Source of the DNA: CALGYY01 sp964585485
Lineage (GTDB): Bacteria > Bacteroidota > Bacteroidia > Bacteroidales > CAIWKO01
Reading direction: 5' to 3'
NCBI GenBank assembly: GCA_964585485.1
Contig: CAZPDS010000059.1
Span: 1 to 15,380 of the forward strand
Length of the DNA stretch: 15,380 nucleotides
Positions 1 to 6,641 of the stretch are shown here, in pieces (position 1 is the stretch's first letter; each line of letters opens with the position of its first letter). The notes under the pieces were generated by a model, which was not told the origin of the DNA, did no database searches, and was given only the letters and a program-made list of their open reading frames with translations. Both the position numbers and the translations under genes were made by a program.

Positions 1-2139
1 CGTCAGTTCGCAAATACTCACGTTCAGATTGATGGTATCCGTTACGGTTGTACATCCGATTACGCTAATTATATAGGTATTGATACCTTCCGGAAGCCAC
101 GCTACGACGGTAGCAGCGGTTGAACCCGTACCGGGGGACCAGCTGTAGGTGTAGGCATAGTCGTTAAGGTTAATACCCACACCGCTGACTTCCAGTTTAG
201 TAGGCTGATGCTGACACACTTCAAGATCGGGGCCCAGGGTAATGGTTGGCACCGGGAGAACCATTACCGTAACCTGATCGGTAGCATCGCAACCGAAACC
301 AATATCCTCGGCCACGGTAACGGTATAGGTTCCCGATTGGGTAACGTTCAGGATTTGGGAAGTATCGGCGGCCCCGGTACTCCACTGGTAATTAAAGCCC
401 ACGTTCTGTGCATTCAATTCGGTAGGTTCGGTAACGCAAAGATCCGGGCCTAAGTCAACGGTAGTCATGGCCAGCACCCGCACAAAAATGGTATCCATAT
501 CCACACAGCGGGTATTCACCGCACCATCCACCAGCACGGTGTAATTTCCGGTCGAATTCACATTGATGGTTTGGGTGTATTGCGCCACCGGTCCCCATAC
601 CCATTGCCCGCCGGGTCCGGCGTCTAGGGTAAGCACCTGATTGGAACAGATGGTAGTATCCGGGCCCAGGTCCACATCGGGTGTAGCAACCACATTCAGG
701 GTGATATAATCCACACCGGGACAATTGGTCGTTGATCCGTCATCGACGGTGACGATAACATTGTGAATTCCGGCGCCCAGGGTAGCGGTATTTACACTAA
801 TTGTCGTATCGTTGATCAGGGGTGGAACATTCCCGTCCACGGTCCAGTGATAGTTAACAACATTGGTATCGCCGTGGGCCTGCAGGTTGATGACATCGCC
901 CAGACATAGCAAGCTGTCCGGAATGTTGGGATCCAGTTCAACCACCAATCCTTTAATGACAATGCAGTAGGAAAAAGTTTGCTGGCCGACATAAGGACAA
1001 TTATCATCGCGCACATTCACGGTAAAGCAGTGGGGAACGTTGCTGACGAAGGAGCTGTTGGGCATCCAGAAGAAAGAGCCCTGGGCATTGGGTGTTCCAT
1101 TTCCGGTAACCGAAAAGGTGGCGCTGGAAATGCCCTGATTCCAGGTGAGGAAGAGATTATTGGTGGCATCGTCATCGTGGGCGAAGACATTAAACGCGAC
1201 GGTATCGCCGAGGCAAATCTCCATCCAATACGTGCTGTCGGCCGGGTTGTAGGTAGATGCATTGGGATTAATCCCGGCCAAAATCGGCAAATTGTTTGAA
1301 CAACTGATCACATTCAACTGCATATCTCTGATCGTAGTACCAATCAGGGTGGGCACGCCGCCAATCCGGCGCCATTGTTCAATGGTAACGTTGACCACCG
1401 TGATAATGTTAGCGGTGGGGTTCATACAGATATCACCGGTCAGAGGGTCGCAGGAAACCGGCGGCACCGAGGGCAGGGGTTGCTGGGCGGTATACCCGGT
1501 TAAATAGGTAACATAAACGGGACTTCCTCCGGGGCCACGGTCGAACGGGGTGGTCATGGAATACACCAGTGAGTCGCCATCCGGGTCGAGGGCTCCGTGG
1601 TTGTAGCAGAATTGCTGTCCGCTGCAAAAAATTGTTGACGGGGAATTGGAAAAAGTTGGCGAACTGTTGCACGGGGCCGCCAGGTTGTTCAGTTTTGCCT
1701 GGATGTACAGATAGGCACCTTCCGGATCGTCAATGGTGTTGGAATAATTCCGGCAACACAGCGAATACGAAATGGTCCAGTCGGAACAGGGTGTCAGCGT
1801 GACTTGCCCCTGATAAACAAAGCGGGTGAGGCCGTAAAGGGTTCCTCCGGACTGGCAGGTTGTGATTTGACCGGGACAAACGGGGGTAACTTCTACGCCG
1901 GCCGTGGGAGGAATTTTATTCAACACCACAGAAAAGGCTCCCGTGCAGGAGGAAGTAAAGTCAATTTCGGCGGTGGTAGGCTCGACGGTTCCACTGCAGT
2001 CCCTATAAAATGTTAAGGTTATGATGTAGTCATTGCCCCCAATACAGGTATACGTCAGGTCGGCACCTGCATCATGTGTTGCCTGAACCTGAGTAATATA
2101 TCCAATAAGAAACGCTAATATAAGTATTCCCTTTTTCAT
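1..2139 (-). CDS. Large secreted PKD/Ig-like repeat surface protein (partial, C-terminus off the left edge)
   Basis: The frame stays open from an ATG at 2137-2139 to base 1, giving 713 residues with no stop, so the gene continues outside the window. The first 20 residues (MKKGILILAFLIGYITQVQA) form a signal peptide. Residues 21-390 resemble the Cys-rich amino-terminal region of large Bacteroidota surface proteins: a YRDC motif at 45-48, a Cys-Cys pair at 128-129, and a DPDGDS calcium-binding-like loop at 185-190. From residue 400 come PKD/Ig-like units, three of them opening with xLGPD (about residues 488, 562 and 634), a period of 72-74 residues. Proteins of this build usually end in a gliding-motility/type IX secretion sorting domain, which is not visible here. 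An adhesin or structural surface role is inferred; no enzymatic domain is seen. No Shine-Dalgarno sequence precedes the ATG. Confidence 0.9.
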   Translation of the reverse strand, partial: MKKGILILAFLIGYITQVQATHDAGADLTYTCIGGNDYIITLTFYRDCSGTVEPTTAEIDFTSSCTGAFSVVLNKIPPTAGVEVTPVCPGQITTCQSGGTLYGLTRFVYQGQVTLTPCSDWTISYSLCCRNYSNTIDDPEGAYLYIQAKLNNLAAPCNSSPTFSNSPSTIFCSGQQFCYNHGALDPDGDSLVYSMTTPFDRGPGGSPVYVTYLTGYTAQQPLPSVPPVSCDPLTGDICMNPTANIITVVNVTIEQWRRIGGVPTLIGTTIRDMQLNVISCSNNLPILAGINPNASTYNPADSTYWMEICLGDTVAFNVFAHDDDATNNLFLTWNQGISSATFSVTGNGTPNAQGSFFWMPNSSFVSNVPHCFTVNVRDDNCPYVGQQTFSYCIVIKGLVVELDPNIPDSLLCLGDVINLQAHGDTNVVNYHWTVDGNVPPLINDTTISVNTATLGAGIHNVIVTVDDGSTTNCPGVDYITLNVVATPDVDLGPDTTICSNQVLTLDAGPGGQWVWGPVAQYTQTINVNSTGNYTVLVDGAVNTRCVDMDTIFVRVLAMTTVDLGPDLCVTEPTELNAQNVGFNYQWSTGAADTSQILNVTQSGTYTVTVAEDIGFGCDATDQVTVMVLPVPTITLGPDLEVCQHQPTKLEVSGVGINLNDYAYTYSWSPGTGSTAATVVAWLPEGINTYIISVIGCTTVTDTINLNVSICELT

Positions 2140-2184
2140 AGATCGTTTATGATTTCATTAAATTAAACTCCCTGAAAATCACCA

Positions 2185-2192
2185 CAAATATA
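2185..2192 (-). promoter_or_regulatory. Putative -7 box (TATATTTG) for the surface protein gene
   Basis: The minus strand reads TATATTTG, matching the Bacteroidota consensus TAnnTTTG. It would start transcription near 2178-2180, leaving a leader of about 40 bases. No TTTG sits at the usual distance; the nearest (2207-2210) is only 14 bases away, so the call rests on the -7 box alone. Confidence 0.4.
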
Positions 2193-2280
2193 AGAAAACT
2201 TGCGCCCAAATGTACGATCCTGCCTAAATTCCTTTTGTACATAATTCATATACATTTTTGATTTATAGCTTCATGAAAAT

Positions 2281-2440
2281 GATGTCCGGAATTGATGGCG
2301 AAGCAGAACCCCGCACTTTCTTGTTTGGGGTATCGTATTTTCAGAATATGTTCAAAACAATCCGGTCTTCGCTTGGCGATGGGACCGGGAGCACGTAGGG
2401 ATGGAAGCGCCGAACGCAGGCCACGTAGACATGACGCATT
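2281..2440. repeat. Possible REP-like structured intergenic element
   Basis: The stretch is more GC-rich than the AT-rich DNA on both sides and carries nested symmetry. ACCCC at 2308-2312 pairs with GGGGT at 2327-2331. CCGGTC at 2362-2367 pairs with GACCGG at 2383-2388. CACGTAG occurs twice in direct orientation, at 2392-2398 and 2422-2428, 30 bases apart. It could be a dispersed intergenic repeat, a decayed gene or a structured RNA. Only one copy is in the window, so its repetitive nature is not shown here. Confidence 0.3.
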
Positions 2441-2459
2441 CATAAATGATTTTTTTTAA

Positions 2460-2491
2460 TTTGGAATGTTTCTAAATTATTTGTACCTTTG
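2460..2491 (+). promoter_or_regulatory. Bacteroidota-type promoter (TTTG-N20-TACCTTTG)
   Basis: TTTG at 2460-2463 is followed after 20 bases by TACCTTTG at 2484-2491, an excellent match to the primary sigma factor consensus of Bacteroidota. Transcription should start near 2496-2498, giving a leader of about 40 bases before the ATG at 2536. This is the best promoter in the window. Confidence 0.8.
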
Positions 2492-2535
2492 CACCCAATT
2501 CGTCAACGACCTTAATAAACTAAATCTGATAAAAT

Positions 2536-3114
2536 ATGAAAGCATTAGTTGTATATGCCAATCCCAATCCTGAAAGCCTGAGCGGCCGTGTATGTCAAAC
2601 CATCGTTGAAACCCTCAACGCGAAGGGCGATACAGTGGAAGTCCGTGATCTGTACAAACTGGGATTTAATCCAGTGCTCACGGCCGAAGAGCAGGCCGGT
2701 AATGCCCAGGGAAAACTCATGGCGGACGTTCTGGAAGAACAGAAACACCTGAGCCAGGCCGATGTTGTTTTCTTTGTTTATCCCATCTGGTGGGCGGGTC
2801 TTCCGGCCATCATGAAAGGCTGGTTCGACCGTGTACTCACGTATGGATATGCCTATCGTTATGGCGCCAAAGGTTTGGAAAAAATGCTGAAGGGCAAAAA
2901 GGCCGTGATACTGAACAACCACGGCAATCCGCTGTCGGCCTACGAAGGCGCTATGTACAATGCCCTGCGGATGGGATCCGACACCGGCATTATTGACTTC
3001 TGCGGCTTTGAGCTGGTAGAACACAAATTTTTCCCGTCGGCCTCCTCCGCGCCGGAAGAAGCAAAGCTGGCCTATCTGCAGGATGTACGCAGACTTTGCG
3101 AGAAAATTGCGTAA
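2536..3114 (+). CDS. NAD(P)H oxidoreductase, flavodoxin-like fold (NQO2/MdaB/KefF type)
   Basis: This 192-residue protein has the normal length for soluble FMN/FAD quinone reductases, which pass two electrons from NAD(P)H to quinones and related electrophiles in the cytoplasm. The first strand, KALVVYANPNPESLSGRV at residues 2-19, leads into the phosphate-binding loop of the flavin. The family signature PIWWAGLPAIMKGWFDRVLT lies at about residues 83-102, followed by GYAYRY. LNNHGNP near residue 125 is the next flavin-contact loop. The ATG is preceded by a strong promoter and no Shine-Dalgarno sequence. A rho-independent terminator follows 17 bases after the stop, so the gene is probably a single transcription unit apart from read-through into the next gene. 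The exact substrate (quinone, azo or nitro compound, or a KefF-like regulatory role) cannot be read from the sequence. Confidence 0.9.
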   Translation: MKALVVYANPNPESLSGRVCQTIVETLNAKGDTVEVRDLYKLGFNPVLTAEEQAGNAQGKLMADVLEEQKHLSQADVVFFVYPIWWAGLPAIMKGWFDRVLTYGYAYRYGAKGLEKMLKGKKAVILNNHGNPLSAYEGAMYNALRMGSDTGIIDFCGFELVEHKFFPSASSAPEEAKLAYLQDVRRLCEKIA

Positions 3115-3131
3115 CGTAAGCACAGACCCCA

Positions 3132-3161
3132 AAATCCCGACTTCGGCCGGGATTTTTTTTT
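3132..3161 (+). terminator. Rho-independent terminator after the oxidoreductase gene
   Basis: AAATCCCG (3132-3139) pairs with CGGGATTT (3148-3155) around an ACTTCGGC loop, and a run of nine T (3153-3161) follows. It is the most canonical intrinsic terminator in the window. Confidence 0.88.
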
Positions 3162-3194
3162 GGCATCATAAAGAGAAATTTTGTTGTATTATTG
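3159..3194 (+). promoter_or_regulatory. Weak promoter candidate before the short-chain dehydrogenase gene
   Basis: TATTATTG at 3187-3194 differs from TAnnTTTG at one base, and TTTG at 3159-3162, inside the terminator T-run, lies 24 bases upstream, slightly far. If used, the start would fall at or just before the ATG at 3201, giving almost no leader. Read-through past the terminator is the alternative. Confidence 0.3.
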
Positions 3195-3200
3195 TGATGT

Positions 3201-4034
3201 ATGAATAACATTCATGTTTTAGTTACCGGCGGAAGTTCGGGCATCGGTTTTGAAACCTGCCGCGGACTGGCAATGTCGGGGCATACGGTGGTGTTCACCG
3301 CGCGAACTGAAGCGCAGGGTGATCTTGTACGGAACCGCCTCATCCGCGAAAGCGGAAATAAAAACGTCTATACCCTCCCCTGTCGTCTGGACGATTTCAG
3401 CAGCATACGATCCTTATGCACTACGTATGCGGAGCGTTTCGGCAAACTTCACATCCTGATCAACAACGCCGGTGTATGGGAAACGCAACGCCGGGAAACG
3501 AGCGACGGGATCGAGTGGAACCTGGCGGTGAACCACCTGGCGGGTTTCGTGCTCACCCACCGATTGCTTCCATTGATGGAGAAAGAACCCGGAGGGCACA
3601 TCATTAACGTAAATTCCCAGGTAGCGCTCAAACGGGCTTTCAATTTTGAGGATCCGGAATTCCGACAATCCTTCCCTCCCATGGCCGCCTACCGTCAGTC
3701 GAAACGCGCCAATCTACTGGTCACCGGAATGTTGGCCGAAAAGCTGGCGCCCCGTGGTCTGCGCATAAACTGCGTACATCCGGGAGTTGTGCTCACCAAC
3801 ATTTACCGCAACCTTCCAAAGGGGCTTCGCTTTTTCTTCAGATTTCACATGATAAGCCCGGTAAAAGGGGCACAGCCCATTATCAGGCTGGTTCATGACG
3901 ACAGCGGGTGCAGCGGTTTGTATTTTCACCGGAGTCGGGCGGTACAACCCGCCTTGGCATATGGTCAGCGTGATGAAGCCGAAAGAATCTACGCCTTAAC
4001 GATTAAGTATGTAGAAAAATACATAAACAACTAA
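3201..4034 (+). CDS. Short-chain dehydrogenase/reductase (SDR), retinol-dehydrogenase-like
   Basis: This 277-residue Rossmann-fold oxidoreductase has all the classical SDR marks. The NAD(P) loop TGGSSGIG is at residues 9-16, with Arg35 placed as in NADP-preferring members. NNAG is at 88-91, the structural Asn at 111, the catalytic Ser at 139 (INVNSQ), Tyr164 and Lys168 form YxxxK, and HPG is at 193-195. Length and the long carboxy-terminal part after HPG fit the retinol dehydrogenase/WW-domain-oxidoreductase-like branch, which is often given only a general SDR label in bacteria. The protein is predicted cytoplasmic. It lies 86 bases after the flavodoxin-fold reductase, with a terminator between, so co-regulation is uncertain. 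The ATG has no Shine-Dalgarno sequence. The substrate is unknown. Confidence 0.9.
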   Translation: MNNIHVLVTGGSSGIGFETCRGLAMSGHTVVFTARTEAQGDLVRNRLIRESGNKNVYTLPCRLDDFSSIRSLCTTYAERFGKLHILINNAGVWETQRRETSDGIEWNLAVNHLAGFVLTHRLLPLMEKEPGGHIINVNSQVALKRAFNFEDPEFRQSFPPMAAYRQSKRANLLVTGMLAEKLAPRGLRINCVHPGVVLTNIYRNLPKGLRFFFRFHMISPVKGAQPIIRLVHDDSGCSGLYFHRSRAVQPALAYGQRDEAERIYALTIKYVEKYINN

Positions 4035-4037
4035 TCT

Positions 4038-4081
4038 TTAATATATTAATCACTATTAACCTGCATCGCACAGGAATTTTT
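4038..4081 (+). terminator. Weak terminator-like structure after the SDR gene
   Basis: A 12-base AT palindrome, TTAATATATTAA at 4038-4049, is followed by a short CCTG (4060-4063)/CAGG (4071-4074) hairpin and then TTTTT at 4077-4081. A 4-bp stem is short, so function as a terminator is doubtful. The palindrome could also be a regulator site for the next gene. Confidence 0.28.
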
Positions 4082-4113
4082 GTTAAAGCCCCCTGTTTTT
4101 TGTAAAAAAATAG

Positions 4114-4121
4114 TATTATTG
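4114..4121 (+). promoter_or_regulatory. Variant -7 box (TATTATTG) before the acidic protein gene
   Basis: TATTATTG matches TAnnTTTG at all but one base and is identical to the candidate before the SDR gene at 3187-3194. It would give a leader of about 13 bases. No clear TTTG lies at the right distance upstream. Confidence 0.3.
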
Positions 4122-4139
4122 CAGCCCATTTTTCATACT

Positions 4140-4484
4140 ATGGATAAGAATAAGAAAAAGATTATCACTCATTATAACAACCTGTCTCCAGAGGTTTTAG
4201 ATGCTCTCCGGGAAAAGTATCCCGACGGTCACATGCATCACATTTTCAAAGTCACCAAGCCGAACAACGACTTTTTCTATGCCGTAACGCTCGACACGGA
4301 GGACACCAGCTACCTCATCAAGGTGGATGTTAAGATTGACAACATCACGGAGGACAAGTTGGACGATGCGCTTTTCTCCAACATTGAAGGGATAAAGCCG
4401 ACGGGGAAAGAGGACGAAGAGCTGGGCGATGATGAGGAAGATGAAACGCCCAAGCCGGACAGCGATAAGGACGAGATTTTCTGA
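4140..4484 (+). CDS. Conserved small acidic protein of unknown function
   Basis: This 114-residue protein has two parts. Residues 1-80 look like a compact mixed alpha/beta fold, with the motif HYNNLSPEVLDALREKYPDG at about residues 11-30 and VTKPNNDFFYAVTLDTEDTS at 38-57. The last third (about 88-114) is a disordered, strongly acidic tail rich in Asp and Glu that ends DKDEIF. I recall similar short proteins in Chitinophagia and Cytophagia, some carrying doubtful names such as DNA primase; I see no primase motif. It has no signal peptide or membrane segment, so it is cytoplasmic. The start is set at ATG 4140 rather than the TTG at 4080, because the stretch between is AT-rich, non-conserved in look and holds a possible -7 box. 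A bidirectional terminator follows at 4508. Confidence 0.75.
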   Translation: MDKNKKKIITHYNNLSPEVLDALREKYPDGHMHHIFKVTKPNNDFFYAVTLDTEDTSYLIKVDVKIDNITEDKLDDALFSNIEGIKPTGKEDEELGDDEEDETPKPDSDKDEIF

Positions 4485-4507
4485 TTACGATCCGTCGTAG
4501 CTGAAAT

Positions 4508-4540
4508 AAAAGCGGCCATCCATCCGGACAGCCGCTTTTT
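4508..4540. terminator. Bidirectional terminator between convergent genes
   Basis: AAAAGCGGC (4508-4516) pairs with GCCGCTTTT (4531-4539) around a 14-base loop. T-runs occur on the 3' side of both strands, so it can end transcription of the acidic protein gene (plus) and of the metallopeptidase gene (minus, stop at 4561). Confidence 0.8.
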
Positions 4541-4560
4541 CATGCGTTGTTATTTCGATA

Positions 4561-6624
4561 TTATTTTTTGCTCACGGCTTTCAACGCAGCGTCGGTAGCT
4601 TCAATCATAGGTTTAATGGAGATGCCACTGCCCACGGCTTCCTTCATCCATAATTCCGGAATCAGTCGCCCGGTTTTATAGATGCGCCAAACTTCATCGG
4701 CAAACTGATTTCCTTTTAACTGGCCCTCGATTTGAAAATCGATAAGATGACCCACCGGGTAGGCGGATAAGTAAAGTGGCGCGTCGATCATGTGGCTGTA
4801 GATACCCAGAATCGGTTGATCGGGGATACCGAAGACATCGGCATAATACAGGTTCCAGACTTCAGTAGCGATACGAACCACGGCATTGCGCAGTTCGGCC
4901 GGTGTGGCCTGTGGGTGTTCGTACAACCATTTCCATACACGCATATCGACAATAGATACGCCCATAATTTCGTAGCAGGCCCAAAAATTATCCAGCGCCA
5001 GCAGATGCTCTTTGTCCGGATCCACATTTGGAAAGCCGAGCAATTCGAGGTCGCGTTTCTGAAAAATAAAGGCCAGGGCTTCCGTAAAGGCGGTACTGGG
5101 GACACCATTGAGGAGGTAATAATCGACTTCGAACAGCGAAATCGTTTGCTCCACATTGTGTCCGAATTCATGCACGGCGATATTATAGCCTTTGTAGTCC
5201 ATGCCATCGGATTGAATACGCGTACGCAGGTGGGCGACGTCGGATTTCATCAGGGCGCCCCAGGCGTGGCCGGCACCGCGTGAAGGATCCACGGTGATGT
5301 GCTTGCAAATGTAGTCGGCCCTTTCGCGGGAAAATCCGAGTTTAACCAGAATATTGGGAAGGTCTTTTTCAACAGCGTCGCGGTTGGGGTACTTTGCCCG
5401 GGTTGCGCTGTTTAGATCTTCCTGGCTGATGCCAGCCCGCGGCTTGAAACCATCGTACCAAATATCGAAGGGGAGCAGTTTACGGCCCAGGCGTTTGCTG
5501 ATCAAGCCGGCCACCTGCTTCACCTGCGGCGAAGAAATAAATTCGATAAAAAGCTTTTCCACCACCTCTTGCGGGATTTCCATCTCCTGATCGAATTTTC
5601 GTTGTATTACCGTAGGATAAGCGGGGTTGTATGGATCCAGGTTTTTTAATGCATGAAAATTATTGAGCAGGTGCGCGTAGCGGCGATCCGATTCTTTTAC
5701 AAAGGCCACTTCCTTGCCATTGCTGAGCAATTTGTTCGCGGCCGGATCCCAGGTATATTCGTTGCTGTTGATGACCTCGCTTGGAATATCCTGAAGAATA
5801 ATGTGTTTCATCACATCATAAATCATTTTCTGTTTCAGCAGGCCTTCTTTACTCCCGTCGTAATTGGCTTTCAGCTCGTCGCGCAGGCCCCAGTGACTGA
5901 TCAACTTCATGCCGGGTGCGAAATGGGTTTTACCACTTTGGTCAATAAGCTTATCCATACAGATGTTGTACCCGGAGATATAGGTATCGGAATTGGAAGC
6001 GGCCTCACCGGCTTTCAGCAAGAGCGTTGCCGGAACGCGGGAGATGAACAGGTCGCCCAGACGGGCATAGGCCCATTGCAGGCGGGACCAGGAAGTTCCT
6101 TGGGAGGATTTCTCGCTAAGCGAATAAAACGGAAAGTTCAGAATTGTGACGAAGGCAATTTTGTTCTCAAAGAAATCGTCGACCATATGCGCCGAAGGCT
6201 CGTAGCCACCAAACAGCTCGTCCAGGGGAATAATCTCGCCCTTGTCGATGTGCAGCGCGCTTTTCAAGTCGATGGAAATCTGATTATAATTTCCCAACAA
6301 GGATTCGAGGTTGGCTGAAATGCGCAAGAACAGGGCCTGGCGATCATCGGCTGTCCCCACATAGTAGGTATTGCAGAAAGTTTCAAACTGCTCGTTTGTG
6401 CCATCTGCTTCCGTCCACAAAGCGGCACATTGGCTCACACCTTTACGGATCAGAACGGCGTTCATGGCCGGGAATTGGGCCGTAAGTCCGCTTACGACCT
6501 TCTCGACGGTTTGCTTGTTGATAAAAGAACTTGTGTTCACGGGGTCGGGGGTTGATGAGCGATAGGGCAGCGCAGCGGCCTGCAGGAGGGGTGCGCAAAG
6601 GAGAACCAGCAGTAGCTTTTTCAT
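4561..6624 (-). CDS. Exported M3-like zinc metallopeptidase
   Basis: This 687-residue protein starts with a signal peptide (MKKLLLVLLCAPLLQAAALP, cut near residue 18-20; Cys10 is not in a lipobox). The zinc site is clear: HEFGH at residues 485-489, with His485 and His489 as ligands and Glu486 as the base. A downstream Glu515 in TAFTEALAF is the likely third ligand, 26 residues after His489. This gluzincin layout and the long helical amino-terminal part fit oligopeptidases of the M3 type or close relatives. Most M3 enzymes are cytosolic; here the signal peptide predicts action in the periplasm or outside the cell. No sorting domain is seen at the carboxy end (ends AVSKK). It begins 17 bases after the rng stop, so co-transcription with rng is likely. 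The substrate is unknown; M3 assignment is by motif and layout only. Confidence 0.85.
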   Translation of the reverse strand: MKKLLLVLLCAPLLQAAALPYRSSTPDPVNTSSFINKQTVEKVVSGLTAQFPAMNAVLIRKGVSQCAALWTEADGTNEQFETFCNTYYVGTADDRQALFLRISANLESLLGNYNQISIDLKSALHIDKGEIIPLDELFGGYEPSAHMVDDFFENKIAFVTILNFPFYSLSEKSSQGTSWSRLQWAYARLGDLFISRVPATLLLKAGEAASNSDTYISGYNICMDKLIDQSGKTHFAPGMKLISHWGLRDELKANYDGSKEGLLKQKMIYDVMKHIILQDIPSEVINSNEYTWDPAANKLLSNGKEVAFVKESDRRYAHLLNNFHALKNLDPYNPAYPTVIQRKFDQEMEIPQEVVEKLFIEFISSPQVKQVAGLISKRLGRKLLPFDIWYDGFKPRAGISQEDLNSATRAKYPNRDAVEKDLPNILVKLGFSRERADYICKHITVDPSRGAGHAWGALMKSDVAHLRTRIQSDGMDYKGYNIAVHEFGHNVEQTISLFEVDYYLLNGVPSTAFTEALAFIFQKRDLELLGFPNVDPDKEHLLALDNFWACYEIMGVSIVDMRVWKWLYEHPQATPAELRNAVVRIATEVWNLYYADVFGIPDQPILGIYSHMIDAPLYLSAYPVGHLIDFQIEGQLKGNQFADEVWRIYKTGRLIPELWMKEAVGSGISIKPMIEATDAALKAVSKK

Positions 6625-6641
6625 AGCACAGGGGCTTCTAA

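Larger units (their letters stand above)
2140..2535. other. Divergent intergenic region between the surface protein and oxidoreductase genes
   Basis: This 396-base stretch holds no gene I can support. It contains the control regions of both flanking genes, at about 2178-2192 (minus) and 2460-2498 (plus), and a more GC-rich structured part at 2281-2440 described separately. A 65-codon open frame on the minus strand (2246-2443) lacks recognisable protein features and I treat it as chance or repeat-derived. Confidence 0.6.

Noticed and set aside
1..2139. The periodic xLGPD units as a DNA-level tandem repeat
   Set aside because: Similarity is at the protein level only; the nucleotide sequences of the units differ too much to call a DNA tandem repeat.
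2246..2443. A 65-codon minus-strand open frame in the intergenic region
   Set aside because: It has no signal, domain or coding look, lies across a block of inverted repeats, and its direction gives no link to a neighbour; I treat it as repeat-derived or chance.
2545..3132. A 195-codon open frame antisense to the flavodoxin-fold oxidoreductase gene
   Set aside because: The plus-strand product has complete family motifs; the antisense frame is a by-product of its codon use.
4080..4139. A 20-codon upstream extension of the acidic protein from a TTG
   Set aside because: The stretch is AT-rich, contains a possible -7 box and adds a hydrophobic segment unlike the rest; ATG 4140 is the better start.
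2536..4484. A three-gene redox island as a new pathway
   Set aside because: The genes are ordinary families separated by terminator-like structures; nothing ties their substrates together.
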